A DNA stretch of 64,000 bases, from contig WHTU01000006.1 in assembly GCA_009377575.1 (NCBI GenBank), forward strand, positions 35,185 to 99,184, in the 5' to 3' direction. Of this stretch, positions 45,291-53,829 are shown piece by piece. The notes beneath the pieces were generated by a model. That model did not search any database. It saw only the letters and a program-made list of their open reading frames with translations, and was not told where the DNA came from. A program made the translations under genes and the position numbers. Each line of letters begins with the position of its first letter. Position 1 is the first letter of the stretch. The stretch comes from Nitrososphaeraceae archaeon. Lineage in GTDB: Archaea; Thermoproteota; Nitrososphaeria; Nitrososphaerales; Nitrososphaeraceae.

Positions 45291-47108
45291 TTGGCGGGTA
45301 TTATCTTTTCGAGAAAGAACATCGTACTACTGCTTGTGATTGCGCTCATAGGGCTTTCTCTTTCAGTGATTTCTTTCAGGTATTCAGCATATACTGCCGA
45401 TGAAATTGCAAGAATTGCTTCCGTTGACGTTAGGTCTAATGCACGAATTGAAGCACACGACCTCTCACAAATTCTTCTCCACACGCTCGAATCCGTGACA
45501 AGCAATTTGAGATCATTGGCTAATTCACAACCAATCCAAGATGGACACGTTGATGTTGGTCTAACGCTTCTTAACAATACGCAATCTTCAACCTCCGAAC
45601 TTACTGAAGGGTACTACTGGCTAGATAAAGACGGCAAGCTTGTATCCTGGAGCACCCAGAACACAAGTGAATTACAAGGCTACCAGGGGTTCAATTTAAG
45701 CGACAGGGAGTTCTATAGGATCCCTCAAACCACCCTCATTCCTTACTACAGCAACGCTATTGAATCACCTGATATGTTGCCAAGGCTCTACATATCATAT
45801 CCAATTCTGGCAACAAGAAGTAATGACACCAACAACGCTGAAAACAAAACATCATTTGATGGCGTGATAGTCGCGGTTGTAAATCTAGATTCATTAGGAG
45901 CATTCCTGCAGAATGAAATTTCACCTGAATTTATTAGCAATGTGGGACTGATGGATAAAAATGGTACTATACTTTATGCCCGCAATCAATCCTTGGTTGG
46001 AAAAAACTATCAATCCGACGACTTTCAAGCAACCGTTCCTGATCAAGTGAAATCAGAGTACATTGGAATCCTCACACGGTCCTTGGAATCAAATCCAGGT
46101 GCGGAAGACATTACCTTCAACGGAACCACAACTACTATATCCTACCAGCCAATCAATGTGGACGGAAAACACATCTGGACGTTATTTTTAGGATCACCGC
46201 ATAATTTGGCAAGTGACGTAGGATTAGTCATAGAACAACAGAAAAATTTGAGCAGTCAAATAGTAATAATCATCGCGTTAATAGCAGTTGGTATTGCGAT
46301 TCTGATCTTATCATGGAATAAGAGACTCGAAAAAGCAGTACGCGACCGGACTACAGAATTAGAAGGTGCAAATGTTTCGCTGGGTGAATCAAATCGACAA
46401 CTAGCTGGAACAAATGAGCAATTGCAGGCACATGATAGAATTCAGAAAGAATTTATAGATATAGCAGCTCATGAGCTGAGAACTCCTATACTTCCTATTC
46501 TTAGTGAGGCAGAATTTCTTTCGCAAAAATTTCAGGGGAATCAGAGCCGAATCCTAATAGGTGAGGAACAAATTCGATCAATAATCTTCAATGCCAAACG
46601 ACTCGATCGCCTTGCGTCAGATATATTAGATGTCACCCGAATTGAAAGCAGGACCCTCCAACTGAGCAAGGAGAATTTTGACGTAGATCATCTTATACAG
46701 AGGGCCATAAGAGAAACAACCGAAAGACAATTGACAGGTAATGCAAAAAATGTGGAATTCAGGTACGTACCGTTCCATTGCGTTATCTTTGCTGATAAGG
46801 CTAGGATTCTGCAAGTGATCATAAATTTGGTTGATAACGCAGTGAAATTCACTGACGGGGGAAAGATCGCAATTGGGGTAATTAGAAATAATAAGGATAT
46901 AGAAGTAACGGTTAAGGATACAGGCTCAGGTATAGAAAGTCAAATTATGCCCCGGTTGTTTTCTAAATTTGTAACATCTTCTGAGAACGGGACAGGGCTT
47001 GGGTTATTTATATCAAAAAAAATAGTCGAAGCTCACGGTGGAATTATTTTAGCAGAGAATAACGAGATAAAAGGAGCTACATTCAAGTTCACGCTCCCCT
47101 TGAATTAG
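45291..47108 (+). CDS. Membrane sensor histidine kinase with extracellular Cache domain
   Basis: A 605-residue protein from TTG 45291. Order: TM1 (residues about 10-30, IVLLLVIALIGLSLSVI), an extracellular double-Cache-like domain (about 35-310: YYWLDKDGKLVSWSTQ, VGLMDKNGTILYARNQSLVG), TM2 (about 325-345), a coiled-coil signalling helix, HisKA with the phospho-acceptor His394 (IAAHELRTPILP), and an HATPase domain (NLVDNAVKFTDGG, DTGSGIESQIMPRLF, GTGLGLFISKKI). It should sense an extracellular small molecule and phosphorylate a response regulator, probably the one at 47663. Confidence 0.92.
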   Translation: MAGIIFSRKNIVLLLVIALIGLSLSVISFRYSAYTADEIARIASVDVRSNARIEAHDLSQILLHTLESVTSNLRSLANSQPIQDGHVDVGLTLLNNTQSSTSELTEGYYWLDKDGKLVSWSTQNTSELQGYQGFNLSDREFYRIPQTTLIPYYSNAIESPDMLPRLYISYPILATRSNDTNNAENKTSFDGVIVAVVNLDSLGAFLQNEISPEFISNVGLMDKNGTILYARNQSLVGKNYQSDDFQATVPDQVKSEYIGILTRSLESNPGAEDITFNGTTTTISYQPINVDGKHIWTLFLGSPHNLASDVGLVIEQQKNLSSQIVIIIALIAVGIAILILSWNKRLEKAVRDRTTELEGANVSLGESNRQLAGTNEQLQAHDRIQKEFIDIAAHELRTPILPILSEAEFLSQKFQGNQSRILIGEEQIRSIIFNAKRLDRLASDILDVTRIESRTLQLSKENFDVDHLIQRAIRETTERQLTGNAKNVEFRYVPFHCVIFADKARILQVIINLVDNAVKFTDGGKIAIGVIRNNKDIEVTVKDTGSGIESQIMPRLFSKFVTSSENGTGLGLFISKKIVEAHGGIILAENNEIKGATFKFTLPLN

Positions 47109-47306
47109 TATATACATGTCATATAGTTGATTTACAAAAAATATGTTTATGTATAATCATCGTGTAGCATGCGGATGGTACATTACAATGATTTTTGTTT
47201 TAAGGCATTATGGTGAACCTTTTCCACGGGCTAATGGAGGATAAGATTGCTACGAGATATGTTACTCATCTCTTAAATCCAATTAACCGCAGTTTGGTAC
47301 ATATAT

Positions 47307-47480
47307 ATGCATCCCGAAGACTTGAAGATGATTTGGATATGCCAGGAATGTGATTCACATTTTATTTTTCATGCAGACGTTAGCGATCACAGGGCACAGA
47401 CCGGTCACACTCGAATTACAAAGGCAGACATGGCCTTATCTGATAGTCCTTTCACTTCGAATTACAGGTTTGATAGATGA
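47307..47480 (+). CDS. Small C2H2 zinc-finger protein
   Basis: A 57-residue frame read directly, below a 60-codon cutoff. ATG 47307, stop TGA 47478-47480. It contains C12, C15, H28 and H34 (CQECDSHF ... HRAQTGH): C-x2-C-x12-H-x5-H, a classic C2H2 finger. The rest is polar. It lies between the histidine kinase and the response regulator on the same strand. Single-finger C2H2 proteins are common in archaea as DNA- or protein-binding factors. Possible role as a partner or transcription factor for the adjacent two-component system, inferred from position only. Confidence 0.7.
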   Translation: MHPEDLKMIWICQECDSHFIFHADVSDHRAQTGHTRITKADMALSDSPFTSNYRFDR

Positions 47481-47662
47481 CAGATTTTACCTCCAATAAA
47501 TGGACTTTCCCATTGTCACATTGAAGGTCTTGAGCATTTACAAGGATGAGCGCCCAGAAAAAAAGGAACGGCCCCCAATCACCCTAACTAACCCTCTTAC
47601 AATAGGTCCAATTATGAAGCTGGCTATTTGATAATATTAAATACTAGTAATTTTCTGGAATA

Positions 47663-48193
47663 GTGATGATCAGCAATCTTGATAGGAACCTTCTTCCTAG
47701 AATTATGGTTGTTGATGACGAGAAGGATATTCTTAGAATAATTAAGCGGGATCTCGAGTCTCCTCTCCCCTCTTCTGCTCCAGAAACGAGTCCATCAAAT
47801 GATATTGTCATTCCAGACGTACGACAAAATGAAAGGGAGTCAAACGATGTGGAAGATGGAGAACACAATACCACAAGGGATGGAGATGCCTTCGTGGTGG
47901 AGACTTTTACAAATGGCTGGAATGCACTCGAAGCTCTAGATAGCCATCCGCATAACTACTATGATCTCGTTCTCACAGATATTCGAATGCCACGGATGAA
48001 CGGATTTGAGTTATACCGCAAGATTAAGGAGAAAAATCCCTCCATGAAGATCGTCTTCATCACAGCCTTTGAGATAAACAAAGAAGAATTTAGCAAGGTA
48101 CTTCCATCCATTGATGTGAAGGACTTTATTATAAAGCCGATAAGCATGACAAACCTGAGACTAAAGTTAAAGGAGGTTCTGAAGGGGTATTGA
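47663..48193 (+). CDS. Response regulator receiver protein with 40-residue insertion
   Basis: A 176-residue single receiver domain. The acidic pair is D18/D19 (IMVVDDEKDILR), the phospho-acceptor D106 (LVLTDIRMPRMNGFEL), the switch Thr T133 (FITAFE) and the Lys K157 (IIKP). Between alpha-1 and beta-2 is an insertion of about 40 residues (34-75) rich in Ser, Pro, Glu, Asp and Asn, with no hydrophobic core, absent from normal receivers. There is no output domain. It follows the histidine kinase after about 550 bp, so they are a likely cognate pair. Confidence 0.9.
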   Translation: MMISNLDRNLLPRIMVVDDEKDILRIIKRDLESPLPSSAPETSPSNDIVIPDVRQNERESNDVEDGEHNTTRDGDAFVVETFTNGWNALEALDSHPHNYYDLVLTDIRMPRMNGFELYRKIKEKNPSMKIVFITAFEINKEEFSKVLPSIDVKDFIIKPISMTNLRLKLKEVLKGY

Positions 48194-48211
48194 ATGTACC
48201 TTCAGCTGCTT

Positions 48212-49726
48212 CTACCGATACTTGTAGTGCTTTTCAAACAAGTCCTGTGACTCCCTATACCTAGATCTCTCTACTTCTAACATTTGTTCGAGAGCATCGT
48301 CTGCCTTAAGAATAAGGGGCTTTCCTGACCACTTATTTTCCAACAAGTAGTTGATCCATGCCCTGATCGTGGGGCCCATCCTTCTAGACAATGGTTCTAG
48401 AAATCCACTCACGATCTCACGTTTTGCAGAATCTCTATCTAGTCCTCTACACATCAAATAGTATATTTGGACTTCATCAAGTTGGGCCACCGAGGCCGAA
48501 TGAGTTGCCTTCACTTCGTTAGTTTCTATCTCTAAGCCCGGTATCGCATCAGATTTTGCGTCCTTGTCCAACAAGATAGCGTGGCCAGCAAGGTAAGATT
48601 CTGATGCCTTAGCATCCTTACCTATCTTTATCATACCCTTAAACAGTGATTTAGATTTATCCCTCATGACAGATTTGACCAACACTCTGCCTCTGGAATG
48701 CCTTCCTATATGATTCAGATTCGAAGTAATATCAAATGATTGTGTCGTATTGCCGAAAATAATCTCAACGTCCTCGGCAGAGGCCCCGGTACCTCTCATG
48801 ATACTATCTACTTTACATCTAGTGGTTTGACCTCCAAATAGGCCATGATACCATGACATCTTAGCATCCCGTTCAACCCATGCCCTCTTATTCAGAAATG
48901 AAACATTGTTTGAATCCAGAGCCTCAAGAGTTATCATCTCCAAATTAGACCCATTGCCGACGTGACATTCTGTTAGTTCAAAGACGCCCTGCTGTACGCT
49001 AGAAGAGTCTGCAACGCTAGAAGAGTCTGCAACGCTAGAAGAGTCTGCAACGCTAGAAGAGTCTGCAACGCTAGAAGAGTCTGCAACGCTAGAAGAGTAT
49101 AGTTCCTGCACAATGGTACATCTTGAGCCTTCGCCTGAGATAAACAGATTGCGGCTAATTGAAGATGTTCTATCTTGACTCAATGCGCAAACTAGTCTGA
49201 TGGGATTTTCTACGATGAGGTCCTTCGGTACGTAAATAAAGATCCCCGATTTAAAAGCAGATGATTCGAGGGCTAAAAACTTGTCTTCGTCGTAACCCTC
49301 TGCGTGTTTCAGTAAAGCATCTTTAATCTTCTCTTCATGGCTCTTAATTGCCGTAGCGAGATCTTCTATAATAATAGAATCCTCTTCTGAGCCTCCTTCA
49401 TTTCGATTGAGCTTTATTATCGTCGATCCGACTCTTACAAGCCCAGTCTCTTTATCTAGCTCATTCAGTCTATCTGCCAGAAAGTCGTTTGATTCCGGTG
49501 AATTCGAAGTGACTGATAGCTTCACCCGATCCAGATAGAGACGGTTAACGGCAGAATATTTAGAGTATAAAGGAGATATTTCGTCTGGAAGAGATTGGTA
49601 CCTTGCGAAGTTCTGTTCTCTCATTCGACTCATCCATTCAGGCTCATCATAGAGCGACGATAGGTTACGAATATCGTCTATCCTCAAAGATGAAAGAGTT
49701 GGCAAATCTATTTCATCCTGATGCAT
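48212..49726 (-). CDS. sufD: SufD, Fe-S assembly scaffold component
   Basis: About 504 residues from the ATG at 49726 (TTG at 49732 also possible). It has the SufBD beta-helix core: IYVPKDLIVENPIRLV, NLNHIGRHSRGRVLVKS, GMIKIGKDAKASESYLAGH, and the end motif MCRGLDRDSAKREIVSGFL with RAWINY. Fe-S cluster scaffold with SufB and SufC. Between about residues 211 and 246 a run of SSSVAD repeats is inserted, encoded by a 18-bp minisatellite (see 48996). It is 15-22 bp behind sufB. No sufC is adjacent. Confidence 0.93.
   Translation of the reverse strand: MHQDEIDLPTLSSLRIDDIRNLSSLYDEPEWMSRMREQNFARYQSLPDEISPLYSKYSAVNRLYLDRVKLSVTSNSPESNDFLADRLNELDKETGLVRVGSTIIKLNRNEGGSEEDSIIIEDLATAIKSHEEKIKDALLKHAEGYDEDKFLALESSAFKSGIFIYVPKDLIVENPIRLVCALSQDRTSSISRNLFISGEGSRCTIVQELYSSSVADSSSVADSSSVADSSSVADSSSVADSSSVQQGVFELTECHVGNGSNLEMITLEALDSNNVSFLNKRAWVERDAKMSWYHGLFGGQTTRCKVDSIMRGTGASAEDVEIIFGNTTQSFDITSNLNHIGRHSRGRVLVKSVMRDKSKSLFKGMIKIGKDAKASESYLAGHAILLDKDAKSDAIPGLEIETNEVKATHSASVAQLDEVQIYYLMCRGLDRDSAKREIVSGFLEPLSRRMGPTIRAWINYLLENKWSGKPLILKADDALEQMLEVERSRYRESQDLFEKHYKYR
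48996..49098. repeat. 18-bp minisatellite inside sufD
   Basis: Five complete and one partial copy of an 18-bp unit (ACGCTAGAAGAGTCTGCA on the plus strand), perfect copies except for the last, at 48996-49013, 49014-49031, 49032-49049, 49050-49067, 49068-49085 and partial 49086-49098. Each unit encodes six residues (SSVADS), so changes in copy number keep the frame. Confidence 0.95.
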
Positions 49727-49747
49727 TATCAATGCATAAGTTTGAAA

Positions 49748-51148
49748 TTAGCCGACTGACCCTTCCATTTCGAGCTTGACCATTCTGTTCAGCTCTACGG
49801 CGTATTCCATAGGGAGTTCTTTTGTGAATGGTTCCATAAATCCTCCAACTATGAGAGACAAGGCATCTGATTCGGTGAATCCTCTGCTCATCAGGTAGAA
49901 TATTTGATCGTCTCCTATTCTGCCTACGGTCGCCTCATGCGAAATGGTCGCATCCTCTTCATTTACCTCTACATAAGGGTAAGTGTCTGTCCTGGACGTT
50001 TCATCTAGGAGAAGAGCATCACATCTAACGTTTGATTTAACTCCTTTGGCCCCTTTAGCCACATGCAAGAGTCCTCTGTACGTGGTTCTTCCTGTATCTT
50101 TGCTAACAGACTTGCTTGTAATTCGGGATGTAGTGTTAGAAGCCAAGTGCACTGCTTTTGCCCCAGCATCCTGATGTTGTCCTGCGCCAGCAAAAGCTAC
50201 CGATACTACCTCTGCATGCGCATTTCGTCCTAACATGTAGACCCCGGGATACTTCATCGTGAGCTTACTCCCTAAGTTGCCATCTATCCATTCGACTGTG
50301 GCATTCTCATATGCATATGCTCTTTTTGTCACTAGGTTATAGACATCCTTACTCCAATTTTGGATAGTAGTGTATCGTATCTTCGCTCCTTTCTTTGCTA
50401 TTAACTCTACAACTGCAGAATGCAATGATTCCGTAGAGTAGACAGGGGCTGTACAACCTTCAATATAGTGAACTTCTGCTCCCTCATCTGCAATTATCAG
50501 TGTTCTTTCAAATTGGCCTATGTTTTCTGCATTTATCCTAAAGTAAGCCTGCAGTGGAAGGTCCACTTTCACATTTGGTGGTATGTAAATAAACGAACCA
50601 CCTGACCAGACTGCACTATTTAATGCTGCAAACTTATTGTCTTCAGGAGGGATTATTTTACCAAAATGCTTTCTTAACAGATCCGGATGCTTCTTTACTG
50701 CAGTATCAGTATCTTCAAATATTACCCCTTGGCTAGCGAGATCTTCGCGAAGATTATGATATACTACCTCTGATTCGTACTGTGCACCTACTCCGGCCAA
50801 GAACTTCCTTTCTGCTTCTGGGATTCCTAACTTCTCGAACGTGTTTCGTACTGACTCAGGTACATCCTCCCAACTCTTGCCTTGTTTTTCGGATGCCTTC
50901 GCATAATAGAAGATATTCTGGAAGTCAATTTTTGATAAGTTACCTCCCCAGTTAGGCATAGGCTTGCTCATGAAAACATCATATGAACGTAGCCTAAACT
51001 GTTTCATCCATTCTGGTTCATCCTTTAGCCGACTAATTTCTTCAACGGTCTCTCTAGCGAGCCCCTTCTTGCTCAAGTAAACATACTGATCAATTGAATC
51101 CTTAAAGTCATACTTACTATAATCCATATTTAGATTTTCAGTGGTCAT
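49748..51148 (-). CDS. sufB: SufB, Fe-S assembly scaffold
   Basis: A 466-residue protein with the SufB beta-helix: [80 protein letters not shown] (the conserved Cys), [19 protein letters not shown] and the end [22 protein letters not shown]. It forms the SufBCD scaffold with SufD. The start is ATG 51148, with a TATA box at the leaderless distance. It is the first gene of the sufBD unit. Confidence 0.95.
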   Translation of the reverse strand: MTTENLNMDYSKYDFKDSIDQYVYLSKKGLARETVEEISRLKDEPEWMKQFRLRSYDVFMSKPMPNWGGNLSKIDFQNIFYYAKASEKQGKSWEDVPESVRNTFEKLGIPEAERKFLAGVGAQYESEVVYHNLREDLASQGVIFEDTDTAVKKHPDLLRKHFGKIIPPEDNKFAALNSAVWSGGSFIYIPPNVKVDLPLQAYFRINAENIGQFERTLIIADEGAEVHYIEGCTAPVYSTESLHSAVVELIAKKGAKIRYTTIQNWSKDVYNLVTKRAYAYENATVEWIDGNLGSKLTMKYPGVYMLGRNAHAEVVSVAFAGAGQHQDAGAKAVHLASNTTSRITSKSVSKDTGRTTYRGLLHVAKGAKGVKSNVRCDALLLDETSRTDTYPYVEVNEEDATISHEATVGRIGDDQIFYLMSRGFTESDALSLIVGGFMEPFTKELPMEYAVELNRMVKLEMEGSVG

Positions 51149-51157
51149 ATGTATTTT

Positions 51158-51170
51158 ATAACGGCGTTAT
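51158..51170. promoter_or_regulatory. Palindromic operator candidate in the sufB promoter
   Basis: ATAACGGCGTTAT is a perfect 13-bp palindrome (ATAACG-G-CGTTAT). It lies between the TATA box (51173-51180) and the sufB start codon at 51148, so it overlaps or immediately follows the transcription start. This is where archaeal repressors bind; an Fe- or redox-sensing repressor (DtxR/IdeR type) is an obvious candidate. Regulator not identified. Confidence 0.5.
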
Positions 51171-51172
51171 TT

Positions 51173-51180
51173 CTTATATA
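51173..51180 (-). promoter_or_regulatory. TATA box for sufB
   Basis: TATATAAG on the minus strand centred about 28 bases upstream of the ATG at 51148, the distance of a leaderless archaeal promoter. Confidence 0.55.
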
Positions 51181-51318
51181 TATTGTGTTAAATGACGGGC
51201 TGATGCAGAGCTAATTTCTAAGGATAACAAAACATAATTGATGGCCTATTCCTCATCATATGAAATAAATCACTACAGATATATATGGATACATAGACTT
51301 GGTCCCCCAAGCTTTTTC

Positions 51319-52131
51319 TCAAATTAGCCTGGATGCTTCCACTATGCCATTAAGGGTGTGTTCTACTGCCTCAATGATCGGACCTGAAGTGTGTTTCCTT
51401 AGCTCAATAGTGGTCTTATGTCCGATTGAGACTAAACCTTTCATTTGCCTAAGGTAAGCCAATTCATCACATCTTACTTCCTTTTCTGTTATCTGGAACA
51501 AGGCTCTTACCGATGAAGGACTTGTAAAACCAACTGCATCTACATTCCTGCCCCTTAATAGATTAAAAAACCACTTCCATTCACTGTCAATCGTAGGGTT
51601 GGTAGATATATCATAGAGATAAAACTGGTCCACAGAGATTCCTAACTTTGAGAGGGACAGCGCAATCTTACTGTCGCCAAGCTGGCTTCTGGGCACGACT
51701 ATTCTGTGCAAGTGATCCTCGTAACCGGAAAGGCACTCGATTATCCCGTGAGTGTTGTACCTTTCAGGCATTATCACAGGATCGATCCCGTAGTGTGAGA
51801 GTTTTTCTCCGGTTCGTGGACCAATACAAACAGTTCTAATCGAACGTAGTTTGGATACCAAGGCTTGCCTATTTCCAGTTTTATCAGAATTCGTCATGAG
51901 AGTATCTACTGCGTTTCCGCTAAGAAACACACACGCTTCATAGTCATTTAGAATAATTCGTGAAACTATACGCTCAATTTCTAGATATGGTTTAGGAGTT
52001 ATGATTATGGATTTAAGAAAAATGACCGTCCAACCGTAATTCTCCATTGTCTTATTAAAACTTGCAGATGATGATGATTCTCGTGTAATTGCAAAGAACC
52101 TCGTCTCTTTGTTATCTTCACGCTTAACCAT
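51319..52131 (-). CDS. hemD: Uroporphyrinogen-III synthase
   Basis: About 270 residues from the ATG at 52131, whose ATGGTTAA overlaps the cobA stop (coupled translation); the frame up to 52185 is within cobA. The protein shows the two-domain HemD pattern: FFAITRESSSSASF, YEACVFLSGNAVDTL, VCIGPRTGEKLSHYGI, VDAVGFTSPSSVRALFQ, and SIGHKTTIELRKHT. It closes hydroxymethylbilane to uroporphyrinogen III. It is the last gene of the tetrapyrrole operon. HemD sequences are very divergent, so the assignment rests partly on context. Confidence 0.88.
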   Translation of the reverse strand: MVKREDNKETRFFAITRESSSSASFNKTMENYGWTVIFLKSIIITPKPYLEIERIVSRIILNDYEACVFLSGNAVDTLMTNSDKTGNRQALVSKLRSIRTVCIGPRTGEKLSHYGIDPVIMPERYNTHGIIECLSGYEDHLHRIVVPRSQLGDSKIALSLSKLGISVDQFYLYDISTNPTIDSEWKWFFNLLRGRNVDAVGFTSPSSVRALFQITEKEVRCDELAYLRQMKGLVSIGHKTTIELRKHTSGPIIEAVEHTLNGIVEASRLI

Positions 52132-52882
52132 TTGGATAAAGCCACGCCAGGCGCCTGGAGAAGGAAACGACACGTCCCACCACAATCACTGCTGGAGAAA
52201 TCACCTTGTATCTTGCAACCTTTTTCAGAATAGTGTTCAAATTTCCGACTATAACCCTCTGATCTTTCATAGTCCCTTTCTCGACAATCGCTACTTTGGT
52301 AGTTCCCTTCAAACCTCCTGCTCGCAAGTTTTGAACAATTTCTTCTATTCTTTCAACGCCCATCAACACGACTATTGTATCGACAGCAGAAGCCACAGCT
52401 TTCAAATTTACATCAAAATGTTGTTTCGTTTCATCTTCGTGGCCAGTGATCAATGCGACCGATGACGAATAGCCCCTGTGGGTGAGAGGTATCCCCGCAT
52501 ACGCCGGAGCAGCAATCGCTGAAGAAATACCAGGTATAATCTCAAATTGGATGTTGTGCCTGCGTAAGTATTCTGCTTCTTCTGCCCCTCTTCCAAAGAT
52601 CAATGGGTCTCCGCCCTTAAGTCGCAATACGCTTTTACCTTTTAGAACATAAGTCAGCATAAGCTTGTTAGTTCTTGACTGATGCGTAGAGGCGGCTTTT
52701 CCGGATTCCCTTCCCACATAGATTTTTTTTATCGTTGAGGGAATCTTAGCTACCAGCTCCTTGCTAACTAATCTGTCGTAAAGCACTACATCGCATTTCC
52801 TTAGAAGTCTGTAGCCCTTAACGGAAATTAGCCCTGGATCTCCAGGTCCAGCTCCGCAAATAAACACCTTTGCAGAATTCAT
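52124..52882 (-). CDS. cobA: Uroporphyrinogen-III C-methyltransferase (SUMT)
   Basis: A 252-residue SAM-dependent methyltransferase starting at ATG 52882, which overlaps the hemC stop by ATGA. Motifs: VFICGAGPGDPGLISVKG, VYVGRESGKAAST, VLRLKGGDPLIFGRGAEE and ISSAIAAPAYAGIPLTHRG are all present. It makes precorrin-2 by two methylations of uroporphyrinogen III, the entry to siroheme and cobalamin. Followed in this operon order by hemD. The precorrin-2 dehydrogenase at 57442 uses its product. Confidence 0.95.
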   Translation of the reverse strand: MNSAKVFICGAGPGDPGLISVKGYRLLRKCDVVLYDRLVSKELVAKIPSTIKKIYVGRESGKAASTHQSRTNKLMLTYVLKGKSVLRLKGGDPLIFGRGAEEAEYLRRHNIQFEIIPGISSAIAAPAYAGIPLTHRGYSSSVALITGHEDETKQHFDVNLKAVASAVDTIVVLMGVERIEEIVQNLRAGGLKGTTKVAIVEKGTMKDQRVIVGNLNTILKKVARYKVISPAVIVVGRVVSFSRRLAWLYPNG

Positions 52883-53829
52883 AGTAGATCGTTCCAATTC
52901 TTTAAGGCCAATTCCCAGCTCTGAGAAAAGTCTTTTACGCCCTCATCCAATAATCGTTGTCCTGCCTTAAGTCCTATGTTTCTAGCTTCCTCAATTCTCC
53001 CGTTTTCAGTTACAACAATTTGATCTGAGCCGTCTGCAGAGAATACCTTTACAAAAAGGGTCAATCGGTTTGAATCCTTAGTGGATAAAGTTACAACACC
53101 AACAGGGAATCTACACCCTCCTTCGACTACTGACAAGAGATTCCTTTCGGCTTCCAATTCGGCGCGTGATCTAGGGTCTTCCACCAATTTCAAAAGATCT
53201 AGCAAATCCAGTCTATCCTTCCTGCAGATAAGTGCCAACGCTCCTTGGCCAGCAGCAGGAACGAAATCCATAATATCAAACCGTTCTGTTATATACTTGG
53301 TTAAGCCCAATCGATTTAACCCTGCCTGTGCTAAAACGATGGCGTCATACACACCTGTCTCAACCTTCCTTATTCTTGTCTCTATATTACCACGGATTGG
53401 TTTTACCTTTAACTCGGGTCTCATTCTCAAAAGCTGGACTGCTCTCCTTAAACTGCTAGTACCTACTACGGCTCCGGAAGGTAGCTCATTCAATTTCAAT
53501 CCTTTACTATGTATTAATACATCATTGGTCGCAGACCTAGTTGGTACAGAAGCTAGCGTGAGATCGGAGAAGAGCTCAGTTGGCACATCCTTGGCACTGT
53601 GAACTGCGAAATCAGCGTATCCATCAATTACGGCTTGATCTATTTCCTTCTCAAATATGCCTTTCCTATCGAAGGTGTAGAGTGGCCTTACGTCTAAGTC
53701 TCCAGAGGAATTAATTTCAAGAATATTGATCTGGGGCTGCCTTTTGCTTCTCGTTAGCAAATCCACCACAGATTTGGTCTGCAGTAATGCTAATCTACTA
53801 CGTCTCGTTCCTACCGTGTAATTTCCCAT
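52879..53829 (-). CDS. hemC: Porphobilinogen deaminase (hydroxymethylbilane synthase)
   Basis: A 316-residue protein with the dipyrromethane-cofactor Cys in VEGGCRFPVGV, and family stretches VGTRRSRLALLQTKSVVDL, FAVHSAKDVPTEL, GAVVGTSSLRRAVQLLR and VPAAGQGALAL. It polymerises four porphobilinogens to hydroxymethylbilane. The ATG at 53829 lies 19 bp inside hemL, so the genes overlap and are coupled. Confidence 0.96.
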   Translation of the reverse strand: MGNYTVGTRRSRLALLQTKSVVDLLTRSKRQPQINILEINSSGDLDVRPLYTFDRKGIFEKEIDQAVIDGYADFAVHSAKDVPTELFSDLTLASVPTRSATNDVLIHSKGLKLNELPSGAVVGTSSLRRAVQLLRMRPELKVKPIRGNIETRIRKVETGVYDAIVLAQAGLNRLGLTKYITERFDIMDFVPAAGQGALALICRKDRLDLLDLLKLVEDPRSRAELEAERNLLSVVEGGCRFPVGVVTLSTKDSNRLTLFVKVFSADGSDQIVVTENGRIEEARNIGLKAGQRLLDEGVKDFSQSWELALKNWNDLL

